Source: Trichopria drosophilae
Lineage: Eukaryota; Arthropoda; Insecta; Hymenoptera; Diapriidae
NCBI GenBank assembly: GCA_030407085.1
Contig: CM059582.1
Coordinates: forward strand, 161,254,001 to 161,318,000
DNA: 64,000 bases
Reading direction: 5' to 3'
The notes below the pieces were generated by a model. The model was not told the origin of the DNA, made no database searches, and saw nothing but the letters and a program-made list of their open reading frames with translations. A program made the position numbers and the translations under genes. Of this stretch, positions 39,914-51,083 are shown one piece after another; position 1 is the stretch's first letter; every line of letters begins with the position of its first letter.

Positions 39914-41460
39914 TTAAAGAACACAATTAAAACTTTCAATTGGTGCATTTAGTTTTACTTCAGACGTTATAGTTTCGTAATTGTCAAATTTTAAAAATGT
40001 TAAAATTTGCAATTTTTTTCTTTCGACTTTAGACATTGACAAAAAGTCTAAAAAATGTTACTGCATAAAGTCAATTTTTGTCTAAATGCTACAATTCAAG
40101 GGCTTTAAAATGGCTCTTGTGAAAAGTCGATATGATTTTTTGATCCTTAGTTATGATTTTTTGAAAATTGCCAGTTTACCTCATTGTGTCAGAATTCTTT
40201 GGAAAAAGATAAAAAGTTGATAACTCAAAAAAATAGTAACTCTGACAAAAAAAATCGTATGTCCTTTTTACAAGAGCTGTGTCAAAGCTTTTGAATTATA
40301 GTATTTAGCCAAAAATTGGAAACACGCAGAAAAAGGACCCCGCACAAACCTTATGGAAAGTGGCTCTCGGTTAAATTTGTTCAAACTGATGTATGTTACA
40401 GCTCTTGATGTTCCGATGAAAAGTTCCCATTGCCACAAGGCCTGGAAATAAATAGTTTTTTCTGTACGTGCGTCCGAATTACTAGTATTTTGCTATAAAG
40501 AAAAAACTATTTTTGCTATAGCTCAGTTCGTTTTAAAGATGTTTCATCGTGTAAGGGTTCATTTTAAAGCTTTTTTTCAAGCCCTGCCATTCATCTTGAT
40601 GACATTGTGACCTACAATGAAGATTTCTTTAGTTATAACGGCATAAACAGGGAAAAATTCTAATTTTTTAGATTTTCAACTTTTAATTCATTTTGCTAAG
40701 TAATTAACGTTATATCGCACCAACAAAAGTTGTAGAGCTCAAAAAGATGAACAACTTGACCCTTTATATGTTCCGTTTCGAATAAAACTGAGCCCGTGAA
40801 TTGCGTCCTAATGTCGTGGAATTAGCAATAAATGCGCATCATCGTTACCAAACCTGATTTTCGTAAATTCTCTCATATTAACGAACTCCGTATGGGCTTA
40901 ATTTTTATCAAAACGAAATGTATAAAACGCCTTTTTTTCGTCTTCAATCTCTATAACTTTTCCCAGTGTGATATTACGTTACCTACTTTACGTTATGCTA
41001 CTCGAAATAAGCTAAGAGTGGAAAACCACAAAAATGTGGATTTTTTTCCCTTTATGCCGTTGTAACTAAAGAAATTTTTATCTTATGTCAAAATGGCATT
41101 AAGACGAATCGCAGGGCTTGAAAAAACCGTCAAAATGAGCCCTCACTCGATGGCATATCTTTAAAAGGAACTGAGCTATAGCCAAAATAGCGTTTTTTTT
41201 TACATCAAAATATTAGTACTTTGACTACCCGTACAGAAAAAACTATTCATTTTCAGGCCTTGTGGCCATGGAGACTTTTCATCGGAACATCAAGAACTAT
41301 AACATACATCACTTTCAGCCAATTTAACCAAGAGCCACTTTTTGTTAGTGTTAAAAGTTGAAAGAAAAAAATTGTAAATTTTAAAAATGTTAACTGCGAA
41401 ACCATAACGTCTGAAGTAAAACTAAATGCACCAATTGAAAGCTTTATTTGTGTACTTTAA
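39914..41460. mobile_element. Long TTAA-bounded palindromic element, 1.55 kb
   Basis: TTAAAGAACACAATTAAAAC at the left mirrors GCTTTATTTGTGTACTTTAA at the right. The arms then pair over CAATTGGTGCATTTAGTTTT, ACTTCAGACGTTATAGTTTC and their complements, over the GTGGCTCTCGGTTAAAT / TTAACCAAGAGCCAC region, and over GTTATAACGGCAT / ATGCCGTTGTAAC, down to a centre near 40848. The left arm is longer because another inverted repeat has inserted at about 40063-40321. No transposase is present. It is probably a non-autonomous TTAA-specific element. Confidence 0.75.
40063..40321. mobile_element. Inverted repeat nested in the left arm
   Basis: TCAATTTTTGTCTAAATGCT, ACAATTCAAGGGCTTT and GGCTCTTGTGAAAAG are mirrored in order by CTTTTTACAAGAGCTG, AAAGCTTTTGAATTATAG and ATTTAGCCAAAAATTGGA. 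It interrupts only the left arm of the larger palindrome, which explains the offset between that palindrome's inner and outer centres. Confidence 0.65.
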
Positions 41461-41754
41461 AAGACATCCAATGAGTTTTATCATTATCGTTCAGATTATC
41501 ATTAGGATTCGGAGATAGAACGCATTATTTGATGAATTGAAAAATTCAGACCGTTCACAAAAGTCGTTTTTTTTTTTTGTAATTTTTAAATTTTTATTAA
41601 ACTCGACCATTTTTAATTTTTATTCATGTGACCGAAAAATACCAAGACGTACTTGGTAAGAAAAGCCATATCTCCATTTTTGTCACAATTGAGATAAAAA
41701 TATATTTGTAATCAGCAAAATAAAATACATCATATTCTGAACACAAATATTATG

Positions 41755-41805
41755 AATATTTATTTATTTACAAAATATACAGGATAAGGCCCTTACAAAA
41801 TAAAC
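41755..41805 (-). mobile_element. Probable LINE 3' tail, minus orientation
   Basis: On the minus strand the sequence reads GTAAGGGCCTTATCCTG and ends in a TAAATAAATA-type tail, resembling the 3' end at 43084-43145 (TTATAAGGGCGTCAGGCCTG then TTTAATAAATAAATA). Tails of this type are typical of 5'-truncated non-LTR retrotransposons. No coding sequence can be assigned. Confidence 0.4.
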
Positions 41806-42304
41806 TAGTGTTTAGATCACAATTTAATAATTAACAAATGAAAATATGAAAGATTATAAAAGTATATTAACGAAGACTATTTAAGAATATTTTAAACCAA
41901 CCCAAAAGTTCTTGCACTTCAAATTTTCTTTCTGGGTTTGTACTTGGACTATTTTTAAATTATATTGGGTTTCATCATTCATCATACTCAAGAATTTAAA
42001 AGTATAAACACAATAAAAATGCTCACTCTAGTTCATCCCATATTCCCTAGTGGCAATCTTAGTGCAGTCTGCATGCAGGCTTAGTGCAGATTTTTGAAGA
42101 TATTAGTGCAGATCACGTCTGCATTTGACTGTGGTTCTGCATCAAGATTCTGCATTGAAGAATCTTCTGAAAGTCTTAATAAAGAATCTGCTTAAGTATA
42201 TCCGCTTGTTTCTTTGAATAATATATAACAAGATTCTGTAGTAAGAATAATATGTCAGGCGGATTAAAGACTCTTCAATATATTTCAGTGTCAGATTCTT
42301 TAGT

Positions 42305-42637
42305 ATTCGCCATGTTAAGTTCTGTGGGTGGCGACCCCACTGGCGATAAAATTAACTACTGAGATGGGAGTATGTGACACTAATCATATGGGAAAACGGG
42401 CTTATTTTGAGAATAGCTTTTCCAAATGCCTTTTTCAGCAAACTGATATTTCCAAATTACTTTAAGTCTTTGAAATGCCATACGATGAAACAGTAATATC
42501 AACCAAAAAATGTCTGTTTGTAAAGCTATTCGCAAAATAAGCCCGTTTTCCCATACGATTAGTGTCACATACCCCCATCTCAGTAGTTAATTTTGTCGCC
42601 GGTGGGGTCGCCACCCACAGAACTTAACATGGCGAAT
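42305..42637. mobile_element. MITE with about 125-base inverted arms
   Basis: ATTCGCCATGTTAAGTTCTG and its inward continuation (GTGGGTGGCGACCCCACTGG, then AACTACTGAGATGGGAGTAT) are mirrored nearly base for base at the right, ending ACTTAACATGGCGAATT. The arms are unusually similar, so the copy looks young compared with its neighbours. The minus-strand 62-codon frame at 42380-42568 lies wholly inside it and is not a gene. Confidence 0.8.
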
Positions 42638-42756
42638 TCAGAGAGTAATAATAATCTTATAAAACCCCCTTGTGATTTTTTTTTGTTTTTTGGCTCAAAA
42701 TGTTCATACAGAGCCCCTGAATAATGCCCTGTTGAGAAAACCCACTTTCTCAAACT

Positions 42757-43145
42757 TTGGAATTAAAGTTGGTTCCAATGCACCATGATGCATTAAAATT
42801 TCAGCCAATATATCGTTCCTCTAATTACAAAACAAACTTAGGTTACAACTCTCCATTTTCTAGATTATGCTCATTATCTGATAACCTGGTACACATCTGC
42901 AACAACATTTTTCAACTACCTTTTATTACTGCAACTAAATCCCTCAAATTGAATCTACTCGAATATAAGTAATCTAACACAATTTATTCTTATCATTTCA
43001 TTCATACTCATTATCTATTCACTTCTTTAAACTGCTTTCAATGAACTCTGTATTACCTCAGTTAAATAACTCATCTATGTACACTACCTCAATATATTGT
43101 AACTTGTTATAAGGGCGTCAGGCCTGTTTAATAAATAAATATTAT
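42757..43145 (+). pseudogene. 5'-truncated LINE 3' end with short ORF remnant
   Basis: A 71-codon frame (42757-42972) has the look of a reverse-transcriptase C-terminal tail (FQPIYRSSNYKTNLGYNSPF, then LPFITATKSLKLNLLEYK). It is followed, after a short 3' region, by CTTGTTATAAGGGCGTCAGG, CCTGTTTAATAAATAAAT and the TAAA-type tail. This is the usual anatomy of a dead-on-arrival non-LTR insertion. The clade (jockey/CR1-like) cannot be fixed from this remnant. Confidence 0.5.
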
Positions 43146-43845
43146 GAAAATTTCAACATCATCTGTGGAACTGTGAAACTTCGAGAAAATCCATTTTTAG
43201 TATTTAAAATATTGAAAATTAGATATAATTCCATTGAACCTTAATAATACATTTACTTTATTATCAGAATATGTAAAAAGACATTGAGAGTAAATAAACA
43301 CTTTATTTATTATTATAAAAATTATTTAACAATTATACTTGTATATTAATGTATTATTAAAACATAGTGATGGCATTAAGATGACATTTACACATATATA
43401 ACACCAATTAAATTGTTTTAAACATGTAAACTATAAACAACACGCAAAAGTTTCCTCGCAGTCAGGATGTGTTTTTGAAACTTTATTTTTTTTCAATTTC
43501 CGAAACCTGACAATACTATTTTTTCGAAATGATCAAAAGCTTTCACATACCTTAGCAAACCTACATTTGCACGAAGGTGGGAATACGATTACAATATTTA
43601 GATATTATTAAATATATAATATTAAAAATCGATTTTTTAGTGATTTAATTAAATAAATATAATTTTTAACTCACAATAAAACCTTTATTTATTCTCAATG
43701 TCTTTTTACAGATTCTGATAATAAAATAAATATATTATTAATGTTCAATGGAATTATATTGAATTTTTAATATTTTAAATACTAAAAATTAGTTTTCTCG
43801 AAAATGGCTCCACAGATGATTTTGAAATTTTCACAATATAATCTA
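43141..43845. repeat. Long inverted repeat, split by insertions
   Basis: The left arm (AATTTCAACATCATCTGTGG, ATTAGATATAATTCCATTGA, AAAAAGACATTGAGAGTAAA) is mirrored by the right arm (TTTATTCTCAATGTCTTTTT, TCAATGGAATTATATTGAAT, CCACAGATGATTTTGAAATT). Outer arms continue at 41900-41960 (CACTTCAAATTTTCTTTCTG) and 43855-43895 (AGAAAGAAAATTTGAAGTG). The original element therefore spanned about 41.7-44.0 kb and was later split by the LINE fragment and the 42305 MITE. Confidence 0.65.
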
Positions 43846-44166
43846 AAAATAGTCCAGATTCAAACCAAGAAAGAAAATTTGAAGTGATACATTTTTTAAA
43901 TTACAATACATAACTATTATTATACTTTCGATTATTTACAAAAAGAATTTGTACATTTACAATAATATACTAAAAGTTCTACATTATCAATAGAATTTTA
44001 TGCACTGTACATCAGAAAGACTTTATCCTTTAAAATCTTTGTTTATTTTTCAAATTCATTACAGAAGTCAAGAAAACCAATTCAGAAACAACAAATCTAA
44101 TGAATTTCAATTAAAATATATGTGCCTAATAACAATTCATTTACAAACTTAAAAAATACCATTTTT

Positions 44167-45152
44167 AAAGTTCTGGGGAATTGTAAAATTAAAAATAAAA
44201 ATCACTAGAAATAGTAAAATTACTGCAGCCTAGTAAAAAAGTACTAGTCTCAAAATTGGTCTTTTTAATTATCTATTATGAAAGATATAATTTTACTGCT
44301 TAAAGTTGTCTGTTTACCAGGTTTCATATTTTAAATGATATCGATTAAAAAAAAAATAAATCACGAAACAAAAATAATCTTGAATTTTCACTAACAAAAC
44401 TGAAAATTTTTGTTACTACACCTTGAATTACGGAATATTTACTAAAATTTGACATATTGTACTTTAAATGTGACAAAAAATAAAACATTTGATTTTATAA
44501 TCATCTTAAAGTTTTAGGTAAAAGAAAAATCACTGGAAATAGTAAAATTACTGCGACCTAGTAAAAAAGTACTAGTCTTAAAGCAGGTTTTTTTAATTAT
44601 CTACTCCAAAAGACATAATTTTACTGCTTAAAGGCATGCGTTTACTAGGTTTCTTATTGTAAATGATATCGATTTCACTCTAAGAAAAAAAAAAACATAA
44701 AACCAAAATAATCTTGAATTTTCAATTAAAAAACTGAAAATTTTTTTTTACTAAACTTCGAGTTACAGTATATTTACTGAAATTCTACACATTGTATCTT
44801 TAAATGTGACAACAAATAAAATATTTGATTTTATAATCACCTTAAAGTTTTAGGTAATTGTAAAATTAAAAAGAAAAATTACTGCGACCTAGTAAGAAAG
44901 TACTAGTCTCAAAGTTGGTCTTTTTAATTACCTACTCTAAAAGACATCATTTTATTGCTTTTAAAGTTGTTCTTTTACCAGGTTTCTTATTGTAAATGAT
45001 ATCAATTTTACTCTAAGAAAAAAAAAACCACAAAATCAAAATATTATTAAATTTTTACTAAAAAAACTGAAACCTTTTGTTACTAAACCTCGAATTACAA
45101 AATATTTACTGAAATTTGACACATTGTACCTTAAATGTGACAAAAAATAATG
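44167..45152 (+). repeat. Tandem array: three units of about 340 bp
   Basis: Units start with AAAGTT(C/T)T near 44167, 44508 and 44844. Each includes AAATTACTGC, CCTAGTAAAAAAGTACTAGT, TTTTTAATTATCTA, TTACCAGGTTTC, AAATGATATCGATT, AATCTTGAATTTTCA and TTTAAATGTGACAA in the same order. The copies differ by small indels, for example AATTGTAAAATTAAAAA is missing from unit 2. Downstream, CTTTTACTTTTCACAGTA resembles the right tip of the element at 51084-52059, so the array may have been part of a related transposon. Confidence 0.8.
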
Positions 45153-47370
45153 TGTTTGTGGTTAAACTGTTTTCATTTTATTTACATGAACAATGTAATT
45201 TTACAAGATTAACAGGAAATGAAAAAATAAAAAAAACTAGGCAGTAAAATTTCACTTTTACTTTTCACAGTATATGTGCGTAAATAGAAAGTAAAAAGGG
45301 TCCAAACCTACCAACGAAAGTTTTGGAATAATTGCTTTTGAGAACATAAAAATATTTTTCAAGTATCATAAATATTATGTTTGATGTTTTAAACTTCATT
45401 TAATACTTTATTTTAATGCAGAGTTAAACATGATAAAAAATGTCCCCTTTTAAAACTGTCCTACATATTTTTCATTTAGAACTATTTCAAATGTAAAGGA
45501 AAAAAAGAGCCTATAAATGAAAATAGACTTTTTATTTGAATACCTATAAAAGTTCTGAAAATGAGTGTTGAAATAGTGCCATTCATTTGAAAATACTAAA
45601 AATAACATGTCAACAAAATTATTTTTCTATTTTCCAGCCCTGTCAAAAACTACTTTCATGATTTACTGATTTTCATTAAAGCTCATTTATGATTTCATAA
45701 AATTGTAATTACTTTTAGAAATAAAATCTGAAAAAGACCCCTGTATAAGACCAATATGTCAAAAACTTCAACTGCATGAAAAAAAAAAATAAACAGTTTA
45801 AAACAAAATTCTAGTTCTAAAACCTTTATGAAATTAAACAAAAATAAAAAGATATATAATTTAATACTTCCTTTAATAGTTTACTCAGTGAAAAAATATA
45901 AACCGTAATATCTGGCATGAAGGAAAAATTTGTATATTTTATTATTATTATTATATTTTTTAAATGATAAAAAAAACTAAGATAAGAAGTATTAAATTAT
46001 CAATAAAATTATACTCGAAGTTATAAGATTGTGTTTTCATAAATTGGAGTTTTTCATCCACTTTTGTTTCATTTTTATTAACATTAAATCTAAATAACTG
46101 ATTAAGCTAATTTCTTCATCAGTTAACATAATACATGAATTAATAAATTCTTATAACTATTGTCACAGAACGAAAACAATTATGACTTAAGAATGTATGA
46201 AGTACATTAGAATTAAATCCTTTCGAGCAATCCAAACTATATTCTATTTCTTTTACATATTTCATTAAGTTTATTTTGCAAATGTTTTACTATAAGCATG
46301 CTTGTTTGATTGTTTGTTTCTTTTCAAGGATTTCATCAAAGAAATCGGTTAAAATTACCGTTCTATTTATAGTGAAAGAATAAAGGAACAAGAATTTGCA
46401 TACTAAATTGAAAATCAACGACTTGGACTCATATTTATCATTGATTTACCTTGTACTTGCGACATAGCTAATTCGTGACACATTTCTGCAATTTCATGTC
46501 CTTAAAAACATATTGTAAATAATATTGACGCAATTGTTGTCAAATTCAGTATATATATATTAATAACAGACGTTTAACTAAATTGAAGTTATTTAAAACT
46601 TATTTTAAGATGTTAAAATTAAAATAATTAATTGCTATTAGAAAAAATGTCAAATAATTGAAAGTGACAAATATAAATTTACTTATAATAAATTCCAAAA
46701 TAGTTGATTTATCAAATTTTTAATTATATTAGATTACTAATCAATATATTTTATAATTGCTTCATAAATTAATTTAGATTGCTTACAAAATTATTCATCC
46801 ATTACAATACAGACATAATTACACTTTATGATTTGTCATTATTATAAATACATTATCATTGTCACTGTCAATGCCAATGTCAATGTCAGAATTATTAACG
46901 CTGTTATTATAACCTTCATATTAAGTTTACGTGAGATAATATTTTCATCTTAATTTATACTTTTAAACGTTCACAAGTGCATTTTAGTGTACAAAGATAC
47001 TTTCGGTCATTTTTTCTTCTGCTTTGAAATTTGTTATAATTCTACTTTTAAAATAGAATTATCTTAAAAACTACTTTAGAAAAATGAAAAATTTTTTAAA
47101 ATATGTCATATCAAATTGTGTTTTCACATTTTTAAATGACATGTTGCACATATCTATAATTGAAAAAGCTTTCTGGAATTTTGATCACACCTTAGTTAGA
47201 ATCAAAAAACATTTTTTTTAAGAAAAATGAAAAATATACTTTATTCTATTTAATAATTTATGAGGAATCTTGAAAGTTTATTTAAAAGAATATAATTGTT
47301 TTTATTTTGGTTTTCAAAAGTAAAAAAACAAATCTCCGTTCAATTTTATCTTCATAAACTTACGGTTTAC

Positions 47371-47841
47371 GGTCTGAATATTACTAAACCGTAATATTAT
47401 GGTGATAAAATATTACACAGTAAAAATATTATACCGAAAAAATAGTATGTACAAATTTTCTAATCATAAAATATAAATGTATTGTTGAATGTATGTAAAA
47501 TATGATACTGTGAAAGGTTAGATTAGGTTAGGTTAGGTTGGGTTTGGTTAGGTTAGGTTAGGTTAGGTTTTGCTCATAATATTAAGGTAAAAAAGGTATT
47601 GATGTAAAAATTCTCGTAACTCAATGTAGCAACATAGGAATAAAGTTTCGACAGAACCCCAAAGTTACATGTTCTACATCATGTGTGATTTATTTCATGT
47701 TTTTATGTGTTTAATGAAAAGAGTTAATTGCATGTCGTTTAAATTTTTTATTCATAACATTTTTTAACCATAATATTTTGTTACCGTAATATTTTGTTTG
47801 TAATATTTTGGCGTAATATTTTGTATTGCAATATTTAGACC
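47371..47841. mobile_element. Inverted-repeat element rich in GTAATATT
   Basis: GGTCTGAATATTACTAAACC and CGTAATATTATGG at the left are mirrored by CCATAATATTTTGTTACCG and GCAATATTTAGACC at the right. The motif GTAATATT occurs several times in each arm. Its centre holds the telomere-like tract at 47515-47570. It is non-coding. Confidence 0.6.
47515..47570. repeat. Interstitial telomere-type (TTAGG)n tract
   Basis: About ten units of AGGTT (equal to TTAGG in another register) occur in two uninterrupted runs, around AGATTAGGTTAGGTTAGG and GGTTAGGTTAGGTTAGG, separated by GGGTTTGG-like variants. (TTAGG)n is the telomere repeat of most insect orders, which supports an insect origin. Here it lies within intron 1 of ps, so it is interstitial. 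Confidence 0.85.
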
Positions 47842-49614
47842 TATATTCTAAACTTGCAACTTAACCAATTAAAGACCCATTATATAGATTTTATCTATTG
47901 AGTATAATTAAGCAATTGCATCTCCTGATAATAATCGACTCAACTTTTAATTGTTATTTTGGACACATCCAAATGAAAAAATCATTATTAATCTTGAGAA
48001 AAAAAGAACTTTTTTACAAAAAATTCTAATCAATTTCTCGCATTATATACTTGTGCAAGAGTTTTATAAATATTTACTGGTATTTCATAATATTTGAACT
48101 ATCTGTGGGTCAATATCAAATGTATGTCCAATATTAATTTTAATTTTCATAAATAATAGTAATGATGTTTCTCCGTTGTACAGTTTCCAGTACTTTAAAC
48201 TTTTCTTAATCTTGTGACATATAACTTACATAAACAAATTTGTACTTTCAATATCGGTCAAAATATACATCTCGTATATTAGTAATAAACAAGAACACTA
48301 AATTATCCTGTAGAAATTAATTGGAATACTTAAATAGAATTTCCCACAAAACTATTCATAATGATTGCTAATTAGGATTTTTTAAATTTATTTGATGTGC
48401 CTTTCGCAACCAACTTGAGAGTAAATCTCAAGTTTGAATAAACAAATCATTTTCAATTTCTACATTACCTCAAAGCAATTAAATAAAGTAAATATTTTAT
48501 TAAATTTTATAAAATACAATAAACATCACAGTTTTATGATACCAAAGGCATAATTTGCGGTCGTTAAAAAATTCCAATATTGACACAGATGACAATTTAC
48601 AACAAATTGTTATTTAGTTAAAAATTATGTCTAAAATAATATATATAAGACAATGACAAATAATATTTAAATACAATTAATGAGTTATAAACAAGTGATA
48701 ATAATAAAAATTTCTTTATGTTGAATTTCTTGACAACTGTAATATAAAATGCAACAATGAGTACAGTTGTAAATTTAAATACTTTTCAGTTTTAAAAAAA
48801 TGTTTGAAATATTACGTGTTATGAAAAATGAATAATAAAATCATCATCATCATAAAATGTATCTTCGTAAATCAGAAACATGAAACGATTTGTTATTTGT
48901 TTATATGTTACAAATGTAATATAAACATTGTTTTTCTAAATATATTGTTTGGTATCTATGACAACAACGTTGGTTTCAATTTTTTTCAAAGTTTTGCTTT
49001 TAACATTTCATTTTGACTTTTATTTTCTGATTTTCTGATATGTTTATATTGTTGATTTTTCTTTATTTAAAAAAAGGTGTGAAATAAATTTAATTTGTAT
49101 ACTAATTAAATATTATATACACACTTTTGCTTTCATTGCACATTTAAATATAAAGAAGGAAATGAACTTAATTTATGTAACTTTTCTTCAGAGGTCATAC
49201 TTCAAATAGGTTTCCATATTATGAATAAACTAGACAAAATTGTTTTGAACTTGATATTTTTTGCTTTCAGAAAGTGTATGTTGTACTATCACATACGCTG
49301 ACATATTTTAAAAATTTAGATAGATTTAAATATCGTAATTGCAGTACTTTTAAATAACATTTAAAATAATATGATACAATATTTCTTTTGTCTTTACAAA
49401 CGGACTCCTTTTATTATGGAAGTAAAAACCATGAAGTGATTCATTATCAATCATTTATCAAAAAGATAGTAATCTTATCTTATTATTTTCATCAAATGCT
49501 AGGATATTACTTGTGCCCATTAATACTCTGCAGTTAGATGTTAGAAATTTCGGTTAACATATCTTTTTGTACTTTTATACTTTTTCTATTTTGTACTGCT
49601 CTTTGTTTCATTTT

Positions 49615-49700
49615 TATATTGTTGGGTCAGGCTGTAAAACAACATCTAGCTTTTTGTACGTGCAATAGACGTATTAATATTATTATTATTATATAATTAA
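49615..49700 (+). mobile_element. Possible retroelement 3' tail
   Basis: GGGTCAGGCTGTAAAACAAC and GTACGTGCAATAGACG precede an (ATT)n run, which resembles the 3' end and simple-repeat tail of a truncated non-LTR element. No coding remnant was found, so this remains a guess from shape. Confidence 0.25.
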
Positions 49701-49747
49701 AGTATAACGGAAACTTCAACAAATATTATTTCTCGACCGCTTGCTTT

Positions 49748-50311
49748 CAATTTTCATAATTTTAATAAATAATTCTTGGTTTTGACGGTCACCATAAAAA
49801 AAATGTAATTAAGTAAAATTCCAAAATGGTTTTCGATGAAAAACACGAAACGTGAGAAAAAAACTATTTGAAACTAAAACTGGAGTTTACGTTATTTATT
49901 TTGGTGAAATTTTTTCTATCTGTTAATAAACCTTTTATGATACAGATATTTAAAATATCAACATTTTTTGCTATAACCAACACGTATAAGGCAGGGCTGC
50001 TATGATCACCTTACTGACGAGTCCACACGATTGCTCAGGATGAAACTTGATTTTTTACAATATACAATATTTGTTTAAATTGTTGCCAAAGGGAAATAGA
50101 ACCTATAATTAATGAACAATTTTAAAGCAAATATATGTAAAAGTAGAAAAGGTTCGTTAGGAGACGATTATATACGCTCCAATTTTTGTTTCAACTTGTT
50201 TTTTTTCTTACTTTTCATGTTTTCCATCCAAAATCATTTTGGAATTTTACCTAATTATACTTTTTTGTATGGTGACCGTCAAAACCAAGAATTAATTATG
50301 AAAATTAAATA
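49748..50311. mobile_element. Inverted-repeat element carrying a ribozyme-like core
   Basis: Left-arm words AATTCTTGGTTTTGACGGTC, ACCATAAAAAAAATGTAATT, AAAATTCCAAAATGGTTTTC and AAACTAAAACTGGAG are mirrored in order at the right (CTCCAATTTTTGTTTC, AAAATCATTTTGGAATTTTA, TGACCGTCAAAACCAAGAAT). Arms of about 140 bases enclose a central region of about 275 bases holding the hammerhead-like sequence. The 66-codon frame at 50112-50312 runs along the right arm and is not a gene. Confidence 0.75.
49979..50051 (+). ncRNA. Hammerhead ribozyme-like motif (type III layout)
   Basis: All core bases are present in order: GTA (49984-49986, cleavage triplet), stem I strand TAAGG (49987-49991), stem I partner CCTTA (50009-50013), CTGACGA (50014-50020), stem II GTCC (50021-50024) with GGAT (50038-50041), and GAAA (50042-50045). 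Stem I is five perfect pairs. Stem II has four pairs including one G-U. Stem III (CACGTA against AAACTTG) has one mismatch and is the weak point. Hammerheads are known in introns and in retroelements of animals. Activity is not shown by sequence, and the motif could be a decayed copy. Confidence 0.5.
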
Positions 50312-51083
50312 ACATTTTGTAAATGTATCTTAAACGTAGATAATAGTACAAACAAGTTGTCTGCAATAAAGATGAGACAGTAATTGCATTTGTTCTTTCT
50401 TCAAACTTTTACGTACACAATATTAAAAAATGTGTCACAAAATATTATATTGGTTTTGTGAAGTAATTTTTACAGTTATGTGGTAAATTACTTTAGTCAT
50501 AATTAATAAAAATATTTGCACTAAAATCGTCTACTGCCCTACATTATTATAAAATATTATATGAATAATACGAATCTGAATTATACGAATAACATTTTAT
50601 AACAACTTAGCAGCAGAGCTTTAATAGCATAATTAGCCGATTTTAAAACAAAAACTTGTATTGATTATTATTAGCCTGTAATTTTGGAACAATATTATTA
50701 TACTTCATTATTATTGTACAGCAATTGCAGGTTGTTTATTATGTACATCCATATTAAACGTAATGAACTGATTATGCTGGCTTATCTTATTTAATTCATA
50801 AATGATTTGTGATACTTGGTCGACAAAGTGGATGCACATCACACTGATTGTATAAATAAACAGAAAACATTCCTTATTTAAAAACTAAAAACAGAATTAT
50901 ATGAATGGATATTAGCATATTTTACAGAAATGTATCATATTATTTTTATTATCTATCTTTTCATGTATATTTTAAAATCAAACGAAATTAAATGAAGGGA
51001 TTATATTGTGTAATTCCGATGCTATGGCAACCATTAAACATTTTATTTCTAAATTCTTTAAATCATGTTCTGTTATAGTACTA

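Noticed and set aside
42380..42568. 62-codon minus-strand frame
   Set aside because: It is entirely within the inverted-repeat MITE 42305-42637.
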